Shown here one piece after another: positions 10,961 through 20,437 of a stretch of 64,000 nt of DNA. The stretch covers positions 248,001 through 312,000 of the forward strand of contig NHNW01000006.1 of the NCBI GenBank assembly GCA_002786025.1, written 5' to 3'. The first letter of the stretch is position 1. Each line of letters begins with the position of its first letter. A program made the position numbers and the translations under genes. The notes beneath the pieces are model-generated. The model was given only the letters and a program-made list of their open reading frames with translations, ran no database searches and had not been told where the DNA came from. The stretch comes from Zasmidium citrigriseum. Taxonomy: Eukaryota; Ascomycota; Dothideomycetes; Mycosphaerellales; Mycosphaerellaceae.

Positions 10961-11786
10961 TCACACCAACCGTTGATTGAAAAATTCAGCCACTAGGCCG
11001 TAGCCCTGCTGGAACTGTTTCTGGACCTCGACCTTGTACAGATCACCTCGAGCACTCATCCAACCGTGGACCATCTTCGGGAAGTGTATCACCTCGAAGT
11101 CACTCCGCACGTGTGGCTTGAAATGGGCGTATGTCTTCTCGGTCTCGTCTTTCGAACACAATGCTAAGATCGGCCGCCTAACTTGCTCTGCCACCTCTTT
11201 CTTCGGGAACCCGGGATGGCATTGCGCGCTCGCAGTGAAAGGAGACTCAGCTCCGAGGAGGTAACTTCCAACATATCCGCCCCAGCAGAAACCAATCAAT
11301 CCCCACTTGTCCTTGTCGATAAAGGGGTCGTCGTCTGCGAGCCTCCTCTGGAGCCTGAGCACTTTCTCGACTGTCTTGTCTGTGTTGCCCGGGCCTTCGC
11401 AGAAATCGTCGAGGGCCTTGTCGTCTACAGGAGGTTCCCTGCCCGAGGCATCAGGCATGGGCATCCACGTCATCGGAGCAGGCCTGCCGTCGAAGAAGTC
11501 GGGCATAAAGACTTTGTAACCTTGCGATGCAAGAAAATCGGCGCCTTGCAGGATCTGGTATGAGAATCCGAAGACATCGTAGATGATGAAGAGAGCCTTG
11601 TTCGACCGAGAGGGACCACTGCAATCTGGATTGCCTCAGGTCAGAAGTGGCCGAATCTAAGACTTGCGACTACGTACATATTCGAAATCCGTCGACCTCT
11701 ACAAACTGGCCTTTGGGTTCGTACGGTGGACCGATAATCTGCGGCGTGGTGCAACAGGCGTACGAAGGACTGTATGAAGAAGACAT
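10961..11786 (-). CDS. Dienelactone hydrolase family protein
   Basis: Exons 11786..11678 and 11625..10961, intron 52 nt; 257 residues. It is an alpha/beta hydrolase with the DLH pattern: KALFIIYDVFGFSYQILQGAD (oxyanion region), GYKVFMPDFFDG, the nucleophile elbow GLIGFCWGGYVGS with Cys instead of Ser, AQCHPGFP, and the catalytic His in FPKMVHGWMSARGD. Bacterial DLH opens dienelactone in chloroaromatic breakdown; the many fungal paralogues have mostly unknown substrates. No signal peptide. The start at 11786 was chosen because the conserved Cys-rich SYACCTTPQ opening follows it; the frame continues upstream to 11876. Next gene upstream is a Baeyer-Villiger-type monooxygenase. Confidence 0.88.
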
Positions 11787-12408
11787 TATGGAACGGAGCG
11801 AGCGCACACACTGCCTGCCAGCTGATGGTACGCTGGCGTTCTTCATATATTCCTCCCGTGGCTGAGCCGCCTGCATGTCGCTTTACTGGAGCTGCCGTTT
11901 AGCGATTAGCCTGTTCCATCCGCCGTCGATTACGTTGGGAAACATAACCCGGTTGGCTACTCGCACTCGCCAGGCTTGCTCTGTCGCGAGAGTGCATTGC
12001 TCATCGCCAATCCGCCGAGGCCCAGCTTCCGTCTTCCGAATTTTGGTCTTGTACCCTTGTACCTGGGCGGCCACGAGGCAACCATGCAAGCCGCCTTCCC
12101 ACGTGGCGAGAAACGCTAAGCGATGACGCTCCTTCGCGCCGGCGTTTGCGTACTCCTGATGATTAGCCCTACCCACGACCTCACCTTCGTCATTGAGAGG
12201 CGTAAGCCACAAGAGGTTGGCTTTGCGATCCGACCCTGCTCGCCACGCACAAAAGAAGGCCGAGCCGTCTACCAAGAATAGAGCAACCACCGCGATCTGA
12301 TGTTCTAAGGGACGAGGGCCGACAAAACGCAGACCATCGGCACGAGGGACACATCGATATCGCGAGCTATACAAGTACAACAGACATTCGGCTCGAAGAC
12401 TCACCCCT
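11787..12408. other. Intergenic, 622 bp
   Basis: Hydrolase promoter and 3' flank of the monooxygenase. A long minus-strand open frame (11883-12404) has no ATG at its head and resembles nothing; not called as a gene. Confidence 0.45.
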
Positions 12409-14350
12409 TCACCTCACTCGAACACTCTGCAGATACCTCGAATTCCTCAATAGCCACCCGCCTACCAAAGCCGCTGTGCTCACAGCGCCCATGACCATCA
12501 ACGTGCGATCACTGACGCTCGTTTCTTCCTTCACGCGTCCTACATGCAACTTCTTCTTGCTGGCGACCAGATCCTTCCCGCTTCCCTCCGCAACGTACTC
12601 GTCATATACAACATCCTCGACCATCTTCTGATATTCGACCACAGTCCTACTCCAGTTGTTCGTAATCACGCCCTTCTCGTTCTTATACCAGGAGTTGCAG
12701 TTCGGGTCGTTGAAAGCACTGTTTGCCAACTCCTTCTGCAACTGGGCGTTGAACTCATTCATCCTGCCTTGCGCCGGTGTGAGGGCAAGTGCTTTGCCTT
12801 GCTTCCTCGCTTCGAGAACAGGTTTGATCAATCCATTGATATAGCGGGACTGCGACTCGATCATGAGGATGATGCTATTGTGTCCAAGATTGGTGTTGGG
12901 GCCGTAGAGCATTCCGAAATTGGGCATATCTTCGACCGTCATGCCATACAAAGCTCGAGCGCCGTCTTGCCAGACATCACTGATCGACCGGCCGCCTTTG
13001 CCCGTGAGTTTGATGGGGTGCATGAAGTCGACGGTCTTGAAACCTGTTGCGCAGACTAGAAGGTCGTAGTCTTCCTCTGCTTTGCCGGATATGGGCCCGC
13101 CGTTGTCGTCGGTGACTCTGACGGTATTGTTAAAGATGCTGTGGATTGGGCGGGTCTCGAGGGTTACGTTGTCTTGGGCGATGGCTGGGAAGTAGTCGTC
13201 TGAGATGATGATGCGTTTGCAGCCGACGTTGTACTTGGGTGTAAGCTTTTCCCAGAGGTCGGGACGGTTGGGTAGCTGGGAGAGATGTTAGTTGCTGGTT
13301 TCAAAGATGAAGTGATGATGAGGGTTTGGCATACCTGTGCTTCCATCATCTGCTTCGATTGATCTGCGAATAGCTGGGCGGTATCACCGCCAGCTTCAGC
13401 CACGAATCCCCAAGTCCACTCTCGAAAGTCCATGAGGGCTGCTCTCTTGCGTGCCATCACACCGGGCACGTATTTGTACATGCCGCGCCAGAAGGGCGAT
13501 ACCGGACCATCGAGACGAGGAACGACCCAGTTAGGCGTTCGCTGGAAGATCGTTACGTGCTTCGCTACCTTGGCAATTTCTGGGAGGATCTGGACCGCAG
13601 TACAGCCTGATGAAGGTCAGCCATCTGGTCTCTCGTGTCTTGGATTGTCGACTCACCATTGCCAATAAGAGCAATCTTCTTATCCTTCAAATCATACGAC
13701 CAATCCCACCTCGCCGAATGCATCTTCTTGCCTGAGAAACTCTCAATCCCCTCCACACTCGGCCACTGCGGGACATTCAACTGCCCGACCGCACTAACAA
13801 GAAAGTCCGCTTTGATCTCATATTCAGGGTTATACTCCGCCTCTTTGCTGCCCGGAGCAGTCTTGACATTGATCTTCCACTTCTTCGCCTCGTCGTCCCA
13901 CGTCGCATCGCGGACTTCTGTGTTGAAGCGGAAGTGTTGGAGGAGTTTGTACTCTTGGGCGACTTTGATTAGGTAGGAGAGGATCTCTTCTTGGCCGGGG
14001 TATTCGCGGGACCAGTCGGGGTTTTGGGCGAAGTTGTAGCTGTAGAGCATGCTCCAGACGTCGCAGCAGCAGCCTGGGTACTTGTTGTCGAGCCTGTTGG
14101 GTTTATGATTAGTATATGCTTGGCACAGGGGGAGTTCGTGGGTCGCATGGACTCACCATGTTCCACCTAGGCTTGAGCTCTTCTCGACGATGATGAAGTT
14201 GCGGCATTTGTTCCTCTTGAGTAGGTCGATGGCTACACACATGCCAGAAATACCGCCTCCAATGATCACCACTGCCGCGTTGGCGTGGTTCTTGTTGCCG
14301 ATGGGGACTTCGGGCCATGGCTGATTGCCAGTCTCATCGAAACCTGCCAT
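12409..14350 (-). CDS. FAD-dependent Baeyer-Villiger-type monooxygenase
   Basis: Four exons: 14350..14157, 14093..13657, 13606..13335, 13275..12409; introns 63, 50 and 59 nt; 589 residues. FAD Rossmann motif VVIIGGGISGMCVAIDLL at about residues 27-44, followed by EKSSSLGGTW; the Baeyer-Villiger fingerprint FxGxxxHxxxW is exact as FSGKKMHSARW; the NADPH Rossmann motif IALIGNGCTAVQ follows; the ATG motif appears as LLVCATGFKTVDF. The protein ends with a hydrophobic segment (LMVMGAVSTAALVGGWLL), so it may be membrane tethered. Such enzymes insert oxygen next to a ketone to give esters or lactones, which a hydrolase such as the neighbouring DLH protein could open. That link is inference. Confidence 0.92.
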
Positions 14351-14822
14351 CTTGAAGAGCCTGATAGAACAATCAAGATACGATACAGTCCTGAGCTTCT
14401 CAGGGAGATGAACGACAATACGAGAGTGTAACAGTAAGACGGGACCGAAACGAAGACGCAGTAAGCGACTTACTAGCAGAGCTACTGTCAATGCAGGTGG
14501 GTCGATGAGGCTACCCTCGGGTAGAGCGCGACATGTGCTCCATGCCGCCGGGGAGTGCTGTGATACGTCGCGTGGATGCAGGATGGCGGGAGAGGTCCTG
14601 CGGAGGAGAGGGTGGCCAAGGGTCAGAAGGCGGGGAAGTCGTGGTGGAGACTGGGGCTGGGTGGTCCGAGCGCTTGTAGGTGAGTGTTGAGGGCGAGTAT
14701 CTTCGCGATATTATAGAACATTCGTCTTACATTCGTGAAAATCATTCAAAGTCCAATTTATTTGTCCTTCAGAATCCTATGCGATCCTCCTAACACTACA
14801 AAGCTCATTCCTCCAAAGCTAG
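14351..14822. other. Intergenic, 472 bp
   Basis: Promoter of the monooxygenase and 3' flank of the DUF3445 gene. Nothing else seen; a G-rich tract lies near 14590-14680. Confidence 0.5.
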
Positions 14823-16355
14823 TCAGAACCCCTGCTGACGATGCCACTTCCCCTCCCATCCAGGATAGAAAGGCGACTCATCCAGCGTATGCGGCTCCCA
14901 TTCCTTCTCGATCAACCCCTTCTCGATCTGCTCCCTCTCATACTCCTCCAGCGCCGGGATCGCCACGTGCTCGACATGCCAAGTATTCTTATACTCCATC
15001 AGATTCTTCTTTCCCTCTCGCAAGACCTTCAACACCAGCGTCGGGATATATGGCTCGTCGCGAAACTCCGTGATTGGTGTGAAGAGGCCTTTGAAGTTGA
15101 ACACTACAGCTCCGGACAGCGGTAGTCTTCGTAGTGTTTGCCAGTCCACACGCAGATGGATTTGATCGATGGTGTGCTCTGGATTCTGCTTCTCTCGATG
15201 CAGCTCGTGAGGGTCGCCTGGAGGCATATACAGAGGCTTGTCAACTTCCAGACCCCAGGAGCCGCGTTGAATGGCCTTGTCTGTGGGCTTCTTTGCGAAG
15301 TATCGGTCCATTGAGAATTGCATCTTCTCTTTGTAGTCTGGGATCGGCTCGTGGATCTCGTGCAGTTTGAGCCCGATTTTGGATCCGAGATCCCATCCTA
15401 GGCTGCTCATGATGATACCTCCTCGGAAGCTGTAGATGCCTGTCTCTGGATCCCGGATCATCATGGCGAAGTCCTCTGGTACGTTGTGCAGTAGGACGTG
15501 CATCGGAGGTGTTGATTTTAGGTCGGTCTCCGTATTCAGGATCTTGTTATGGAAGATCATGTTCTCCAGATCCAAGCTGAAGCACTGGGGATATCGTGCG
15601 CAGAGAAACTGTAAGCACATCTCCATCAGCTCTTTTGCCGCGATCTCAGACCCTGGCAGAGTCTGAATCACTCGCGGTCCCCATTTCTCGAAAAGCTGTT
15701 CCCTTTGATGGATGACATCTGCGTAGTCTTTGTACAATTCCAACCACCATTCGGGTTCGAGCTTCGTGAGGGCTGGGGAAGTGTGAGCACTTATCCATCA
15801 CCAAGAAGTATCAAACGACTCACACATAGTCTGATGGTATGCCCACCTGAACGGTCGGTAAGGCCTGGGTACAGCCTTCTTGATATCGAAGTCCTGATAT
15901 GGCTCTGGAGCCGGAATACCGCTCAACGTTGCATAGTCAGGAAAATCTCCAAGTCGCTCGATCTCTTCAACGGTAAAGCCAGTAGCTGTCACATGATCTT
16001 TGAATTTCTCTGTCGTCGGTGTCTCCTTATCTGGTGTCAATTTGCTGTAATTCGGAGGCTGTTCACCAAGCTCTTTCCCAGTCTTGCCAGGTCCTTTCAA
16101 TGGAAGCTCTGCTAATACATGTCTTCGGCTTGGAGGGAAGACTTGCTCATACGTCGGGTACGATGGCTTGTCATTCGGAGGTAGGCCTTGCGCCTTCGCG
16201 GAGAGATCGCGCGGTGGTGTGAATGAGCCGTGAAGGCTGCTTCGTCCGAGTCCGACTTTGTTCAGAAGACCGTTTCGTTGCTTTTTGTCTGCGGTGAGAA
16301 ACAGGAGTAGGCCAGGTAAGGCGACTGCAACTACGTATGCGAACAGCACCAACAT
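14823..16355 (-). CDS. DUF3445 / haem-dependent oxidative N-demethylase-like protein, membrane anchored
   Basis: Exons 16355..15824 and 15772..14823, intron 51 nt; 493 residues. The N terminus has one anchor (MLVLFAYVVAVALPGLLLFL) followed by a Pro-rich linker. The DUF3445 domain begins at PYRPFRWAYHQTM and includes EPEWWLELYKDYADV, EMCLQFLCARYPQCF, the VPEDFAMMIRD and GGIIMSSLGWDLGSKIG segments, and HLRVDWQTLRRLP near the end. The bacterial relative is the alpha subunit of a haem-dependent oxidative N-demethylase; fungal members are widespread single proteins without known substrate. The start at 16355 gives the anchor at the very N terminus; the frame upstream lacks protein-like sequence. 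Confidence 0.8.
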
Positions 16356-16911
16356 GTCTGTAAACCGCAAGGACCGTACAAGAATTATTATGAGGATTGA
16401 GCCCCCGTCAGTGCCAGCAGAGCGATCAGAGGGAACGTCTATCTCTGGTAAAGGCAGTCTTTTCGCACGGAGAGATATTGGGATATATGAGAAATCGTAG
16501 CTCAACTCACGAAAGCAAACATCAATCGTCTTCATGCAGATCTAATGATGTAGGCCGACGTCTGCTCGGCCAATCGACCAGGACATTTCTGCCTTGTTCG
16601 ACCTATCTTGGATCCTGCGTGAAACGTAGCTGTGCATCTCGCCCAATCAGCCACGAGTTGAACAGCGATAAGGGAGTTGGAGAAGCTCTCGATGCCAGGT
16701 ACCTAGAAGGAAGCTCGGCCAGGCGCACGGACCTGGAAGGACATTGTAACCTTTTGCGGATAGTTTATCAATGGGTCAAGTGACTTCGTGTCGCTTTCGA
16801 TCTCTTGCATATCGTGCTCCTGTGCTGTCGTTGCCATGAGAGTGCTGTTCGTATTTGTTGATCGGGAGCCGACGACCATAGGCTGGGCGTAGCAGTCAAG
16901 GCGCAGTCATG
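16356..16911. other. Intergenic, 556 bp
   Basis: Promoter of the DUF3445 gene and 3' flank of the chromodomain gene; I see no gene or repeat. Confidence 0.5.
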
Positions 16912-18861
16912 TCAAGTCTCCATCTCGACATCACTATCGTCGCTTTCATCGTCCTCCTCGACATGCATGCCCTTGCTTTTCTCATATTGCCGTACGATCG
17001 TCTTATCGTCGAACATTGCTCTTGGTTCCCAGGTCGTCTCTTTCGAGCCGACCCACTTCACCTTGTACAGCATCGTTCGTGGCTTGCCCGGATGGGTTCT
17101 TGGATCGCTCATGTGATGGGCCAGGATAGCTTCGACCTCGTAGCCTTCCTCCTCATCATCGTCGCTCAGATCGATCACAGTCGGGCCAGAAGCTTTCGGC
17201 TTTGATGCTGGTGCCGGTGTGGCTGATTTCTTCTTCGGGGTGGGGACTGCTTCGGTCTCGACGGCCTTGGACGGACGATCGAGCCCACGGCGCTTTCGGT
17301 ACTCGTCAACGACACTGCGATCCACAAAGGATTCGACTGGTTCCCAGGTGAGTTCATCATATCCTTCCCATTTCGTCTTGTAAAGCATGACCTGCTTCGT
17401 CCCACCATGGGATCGAGGGTCAGAGAGGCGGTGGTCGCGAATAGCCTCAACGAACCATTCTCCTTCTCCCAACTCATCGCCCTCATCATCCTCTTCGCTT
17501 TCATCTTCTGTCTGAGGAGCTACCGGATTCATGATGCTCGTCTTGCCTGGAGTCCTGACCGGAGATTTGACCTTGCTCTCTTCCACAGAGGATGATTCGT
17601 CAGAAGAAGATCCAGCATCCTCGTCACCCTTGGACGAATTCAAGAAAGTCGCGAGCGTTATGCGCGGGCCTGATGAACTCTCTCCCGTTGATGAGGGCTG
17701 TCTCGTTCGGGTTTTGTCTAGTGAAGTAGGCTGTAGCATAGAATATTTCGGAGTCTGCTTCGCTTTGGATGATGACACGGGTGGGTCCTGGCTTGAGTCC
17801 CGAAGACTGTCACTTTCTGAAATTGCGCCTTTTGTGAACTTGGCAAGTTGATTTGAAGGGCTCAGCTCGTCCTCTGAAGATGACTCCTCTGATGTCAACT
17901 TGACCCGCTTTGCGTCGTGCTCACGGGCAATGCTCAATCGGTTGATGGATGGGACTCTATCGCCGCCGCCACCTTCCCTTCGCTGCTCGTAAGTTGGCTG
18001 TGCTTCGTTCGGATCGTATCGCCAGCCAAGTGGCATAAGCTCCCCAGTGACTGGATGCCTTCTTCGTCGAGGCCGCTTCGCCTTCTCGCCGAGGCCCTGT
18101 TCGCTACTTGTCGGGAGAGGAGCCAGCGGTAAGAGTTCGCCAGTCACTGGATCACGCTTCCTGCGCCTCCGCTTTGGTAACTCAGCGGCAGGCGCTGCTG
18201 GCGATCGAGTAGATGCAGCCGCTGTCTTTGACGGTGCCACGAATGCTTCGTCCTCCTCATCACTCAATGGCATGAGCTCTCCAGTAACAGGATGTCGCTT
18301 TCTGCGTCGCTTGCGTTGCCTCACTTTGGGGCCTTTGAGCTCTGGAACCTTGTAAAGGTGCGCGTAGCTCGGTCTGGCGCGTCCATGTCGGCCAGTCTCA
18401 ACTTCTTCTTCTCCTTCCTCTTCCTCCTCGCCAGATCCTGCCTCGCTCTCGGTCTGGTAGATGACAACGCCTTTAGTCTTGGCGCGATGTTTGCGCCTCT
18501 CCCTTTCGGCCTCTCTCTCAATCGCTGCTATCCGCCTGATTTCGCGCTCCTCCTCGAATTGGCGATTCTCGTATTGCTCCAACTCGAGAGCTGATACGTA
18601 GTCTAGGATTTCATCGATTCCGACGTCCTCTATTTCCACTCCAGCTAGATCCAAGGTGTAAGCAACACTGTCCGCCAGTGCAACTCGTCCCTTGATGGTG
18701 CTTTTGCGTGGCGCGATTTCCGATGGCTTATACGGTAGCGGCTCGTCTCCATACTGTCGTCCTTTTGGTGGTGGAGGCTTTGAGATCACAGGCACCATTC
18801 GATGCGGCGACTTGTTCACAGGAGGCCGATCCACAATATCGCTGGTGAGTAGAGGAGGCAT
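16912..18861 (-). CDS. Tandem chromodomain protein with three basic HPVTGEL repeats
   Basis: Single exon from the ATG at 18861, 649 residues; the frame is open upstream to 19083 but that part is not protein-like. An acidic, charged coiled stretch (residues 90-150) is followed by three copies of a short motif, a run of Arg/Lys and then [HD]PVTGEL[ML]PL, encoded near 18300-18260, 18160-18124 and 18060-18024. A Ser-rich linker leads to two C-terminal chromodomains: the first near residues 470-527 (GEWFVEAIRDHRL ... KTKWEGYDELTWEP), the second near 570-630 (GYEVEAILAHHM ... YKVKWVGSKETTWEP). Chromodomains bind methylated histone H3 tails through an aromatic cage, here from Trp/Phe/Tyr and the WEP block, so a chromatin role in the nucleus is likely. 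It is neither HP1 (no chromoshadow domain) nor a remodeller (no helicase). Family name not recognised. Confidence 0.75.
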   Translation of the reverse strand: MPPLLTSDIVDRPPVNKSPHRMVPVISKPPPPKGRQYGDEPLPYKPSEIAPRKSTIKGRVALADSVAYTLDLAGVEIEDVGIDEILDYVSALELEQYENRQFEEEREIRRIAAIEREAERERRKHRAKTKGVVIYQTESEAGSGEEEEEGEEEVETGRHGRARPSYAHLYKVPELKGPKVRQRKRRRKRHPVTGELMPLSDEEDEAFVAPSKTAAASTRSPAAPAAELPKRRRRKRDPVTGELLPLAPLPTSSEQGLGEKAKRPRRRRHPVTGELMPLGWRYDPNEAQPTYEQRREGGGGDRVPSINRLSIAREHDAKRVKLTSEESSSEDELSPSNQLAKFTKGAISESDSLRDSSQDPPVSSSKAKQTPKYSMLQPTSLDKTRTRQPSSTGESSSGPRITLATFLNSSKGDEDAGSSSDESSSVEESKVKSPVRTPGKTSIMNPVAPQTEDESEEDDEGDELGEGEWFVEAIRDHRLSDPRSHGGTKQVMLYKTKWEGYDELTWEPVESFVDRSVVDEYRKRRGLDRPSKAVETEAVPTPKKKSATPAPASKPKASGPTVIDLSDDDEEEGYEVEAILAHHMSDPRTHPGKPRTMLYKVKWVGSKETTWEPRAMFDDKTIVRQYEKSKGMHVEEDDESDDSDVEMET

Positions 18862-19138
18862 CTTACTGACTCCCGAGCGACGGCCGGCCGGGTCATTTAG
18901 TGAAGGATCACATGTATTCGCGACCGCAGTTTGCTTCTGAAACTGATGTCCCTGAAAATGAGGCCAAGTCCGTGATGTTGATGTCAAGTCAAGTGGTTGT
19001 GTCGCGACAGAGAAGCAGCTCGCGTAAAGTGGAGATCGCGTCTGCACGGCCTCCGGGAACACCCGCTTAAGCGACTGAATCAAATGTCAGTCAATCGTTT
19101 GATTGACATGATCAAATGCGAGCAATATCAATACGCTA
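18862..19138. other. Intergenic, 277 bp
   Basis: Promoter of the chromodomain gene and 3' flank of the reductase gene; contains a GTCAATCGTTTGATTGAC palindrome-like element at about 19088-19106 (inverted GTCAATC / GATTGAC). Confidence 0.45.
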
Positions 19139-20164
19139 TCAGAGTCTACTTCCCTTGCTCTTATCCCTATTCTCCTGCGCCGCTTTAATCAGCGCATACA
19201 TAGTCTGCAACCGCGGCATCTCAATGCCCTGCTCCCTCGCAATCCGAATGGGATTTCCCAAAATGACTTCCAGCTCCATCTTCGCTCCCTTCTCCCAGTC
19301 CATCCACATGCTCGGCTTACTACCACTCGAGTTCTTCCTGGTCGAGTTGAGAATCTGCTCTGCGGTGGCAAGCTTGGGAGGAAGAGGCTTGCCCAAGACT
19401 TTCGGTGCTGTGTCCAAGACTTCGTTGATGACACCTTCCAAATGTCGAGAGAGCTCAGGATCCAGCGACATCTCTTGATTGCCGGAGCCGCCTGAGAGCA
19501 CTGCGCTGGGGTTCATAGCGGCATTGATGGCGATCTTGTGCCAGCGGACGAACTGGAGACCGGCATGGTCGTAGGATTCTGCGTCTTTGATGCCAACTTC
19601 TTGAAGCAGATCGACTATCTTCTTGTTGCTTTCAATGACCTTCTGATCGCCTGCAGCGGGTCCGGAACCTCCTTGGTCCAAGTGAGGGAGATAAGGTCCG
19701 ATAGATATCCTCGTCCAGCGATTGTGTTTGATGACTCCATGACTCGGTTGAGCAGCACTGGCAATGGTGACCGCGCTCAGAACAGAGGCCTTCGGGAATC
19801 GCTTCTTGTATGGTTCCTCGACACCAAGTCCGTTCTGCACAAGCACAATGCTCGTTCCTTCGCTGACCAGCCCTTCGAGAAGCGCACTATCATCGCTGAC
19901 ATCCGGTAAAGCCTTGGTGGCGACCAGCAGGTAGTCCCATTTTATCTTTGCCTTCCGTGCATCCTCTGGTGAGCTGAAGACATACTCCGGCTTGAAGATT
20001 CGTTCGCCATAGTTTGGAGATGTCACTTTAAACCCATTGGCCTGGACAGCTCGAAAGTTCGACCGGCACAGGGCTGAGACCGCGGTGTTGGGAGCACATG
20101 CTAGTCTCGAGCCGTAGAAAGCTCCTATGGCGCCGGCGCCGACGATGAGGATTCGAGTTGGCAT
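19139..20164 (-). CDS. Ketopantoate reductase (ApbA/PanE family)
   Basis: Single exon, 341 residues from the ATG at 20164, which places the dinucleotide motif ILIVGAGAIGAFYGSRL right at the N terminus. Further family landmarks are DYLLVATKALPD, the VLVQNGLGVEEPYKKRFP segment, the helix with HKIAINAAMNPSAVLSGG carrying the expected Asn/Lys region, and the C-terminal SMWMDWEKGAKMELEVILGNPIRIA block with the substrate-binding Glu. These enzymes reduce 2-dehydropantoate to pantoate with NADPH; fungi have several paralogues, and some act on other 2-keto compounds, so the pantothenate role is likely but not certain. The upstream open extension to 20263 is ignored. Confidence 0.88.
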   Translation of the reverse strand: MPTRILIVGAGAIGAFYGSRLACAPNTAVSALCRSNFRAVQANGFKVTSPNYGERIFKPEYVFSSPEDARKAKIKWDYLLVATKALPDVSDDSALLEGLVSEGTSIVLVQNGLGVEEPYKKRFPKASVLSAVTIASAAQPSHGVIKHNRWTRISIGPYLPHLDQGGSGPAAGDQKVIESNKKIVDLLQEVGIKDAESYDHAGLQFVRWHKIAINAAMNPSAVLSGGSGNQEMSLDPELSRHLEGVINEVLDTAPKVLGKPLPPKLATAEQILNSTRKNSSGSKPSMWMDWEKGAKMELEVILGNPIRIAREQGIEMPRLQTMYALIKAAQENRDKSKGSRL

Positions 20165-20437
20165 TTGCGGTTGATGGAATTGGTCTTGGTTGATGAAGCA
20201 GCTTCGATGAGGTGCTGTTGGTGACTGCCTCGGCAATTGTCGGGACGACTGAATCCTGGCCACTTCACTATCCTTTGAACCTACGAATGGTCCCTAAGCG
20301 AATAGAATATGCCACGTCGTAATTCGAGCAATACATTGGAGGTGGTCTTTTAGTCATTGATGATATTGCCTTACAGTTCATTGATTTACTGGGTTGTTGC
20401 ATGGATCGTTCCCGGACACCATTCCATCGTCAAGTCA
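20165..20437. other. Intergenic, 273 bp
   Basis: Reductase promoter and esterase 3' flank; nothing else seen. Confidence 0.4.

Noticed and set aside
11883..12404. 173-codon minus-strand open frame between hydrolase and monooxygenase genes
   Set aside because: It opens with GTG, has no ATG until near its end, no family features, and lies in a promoter/3' flank.
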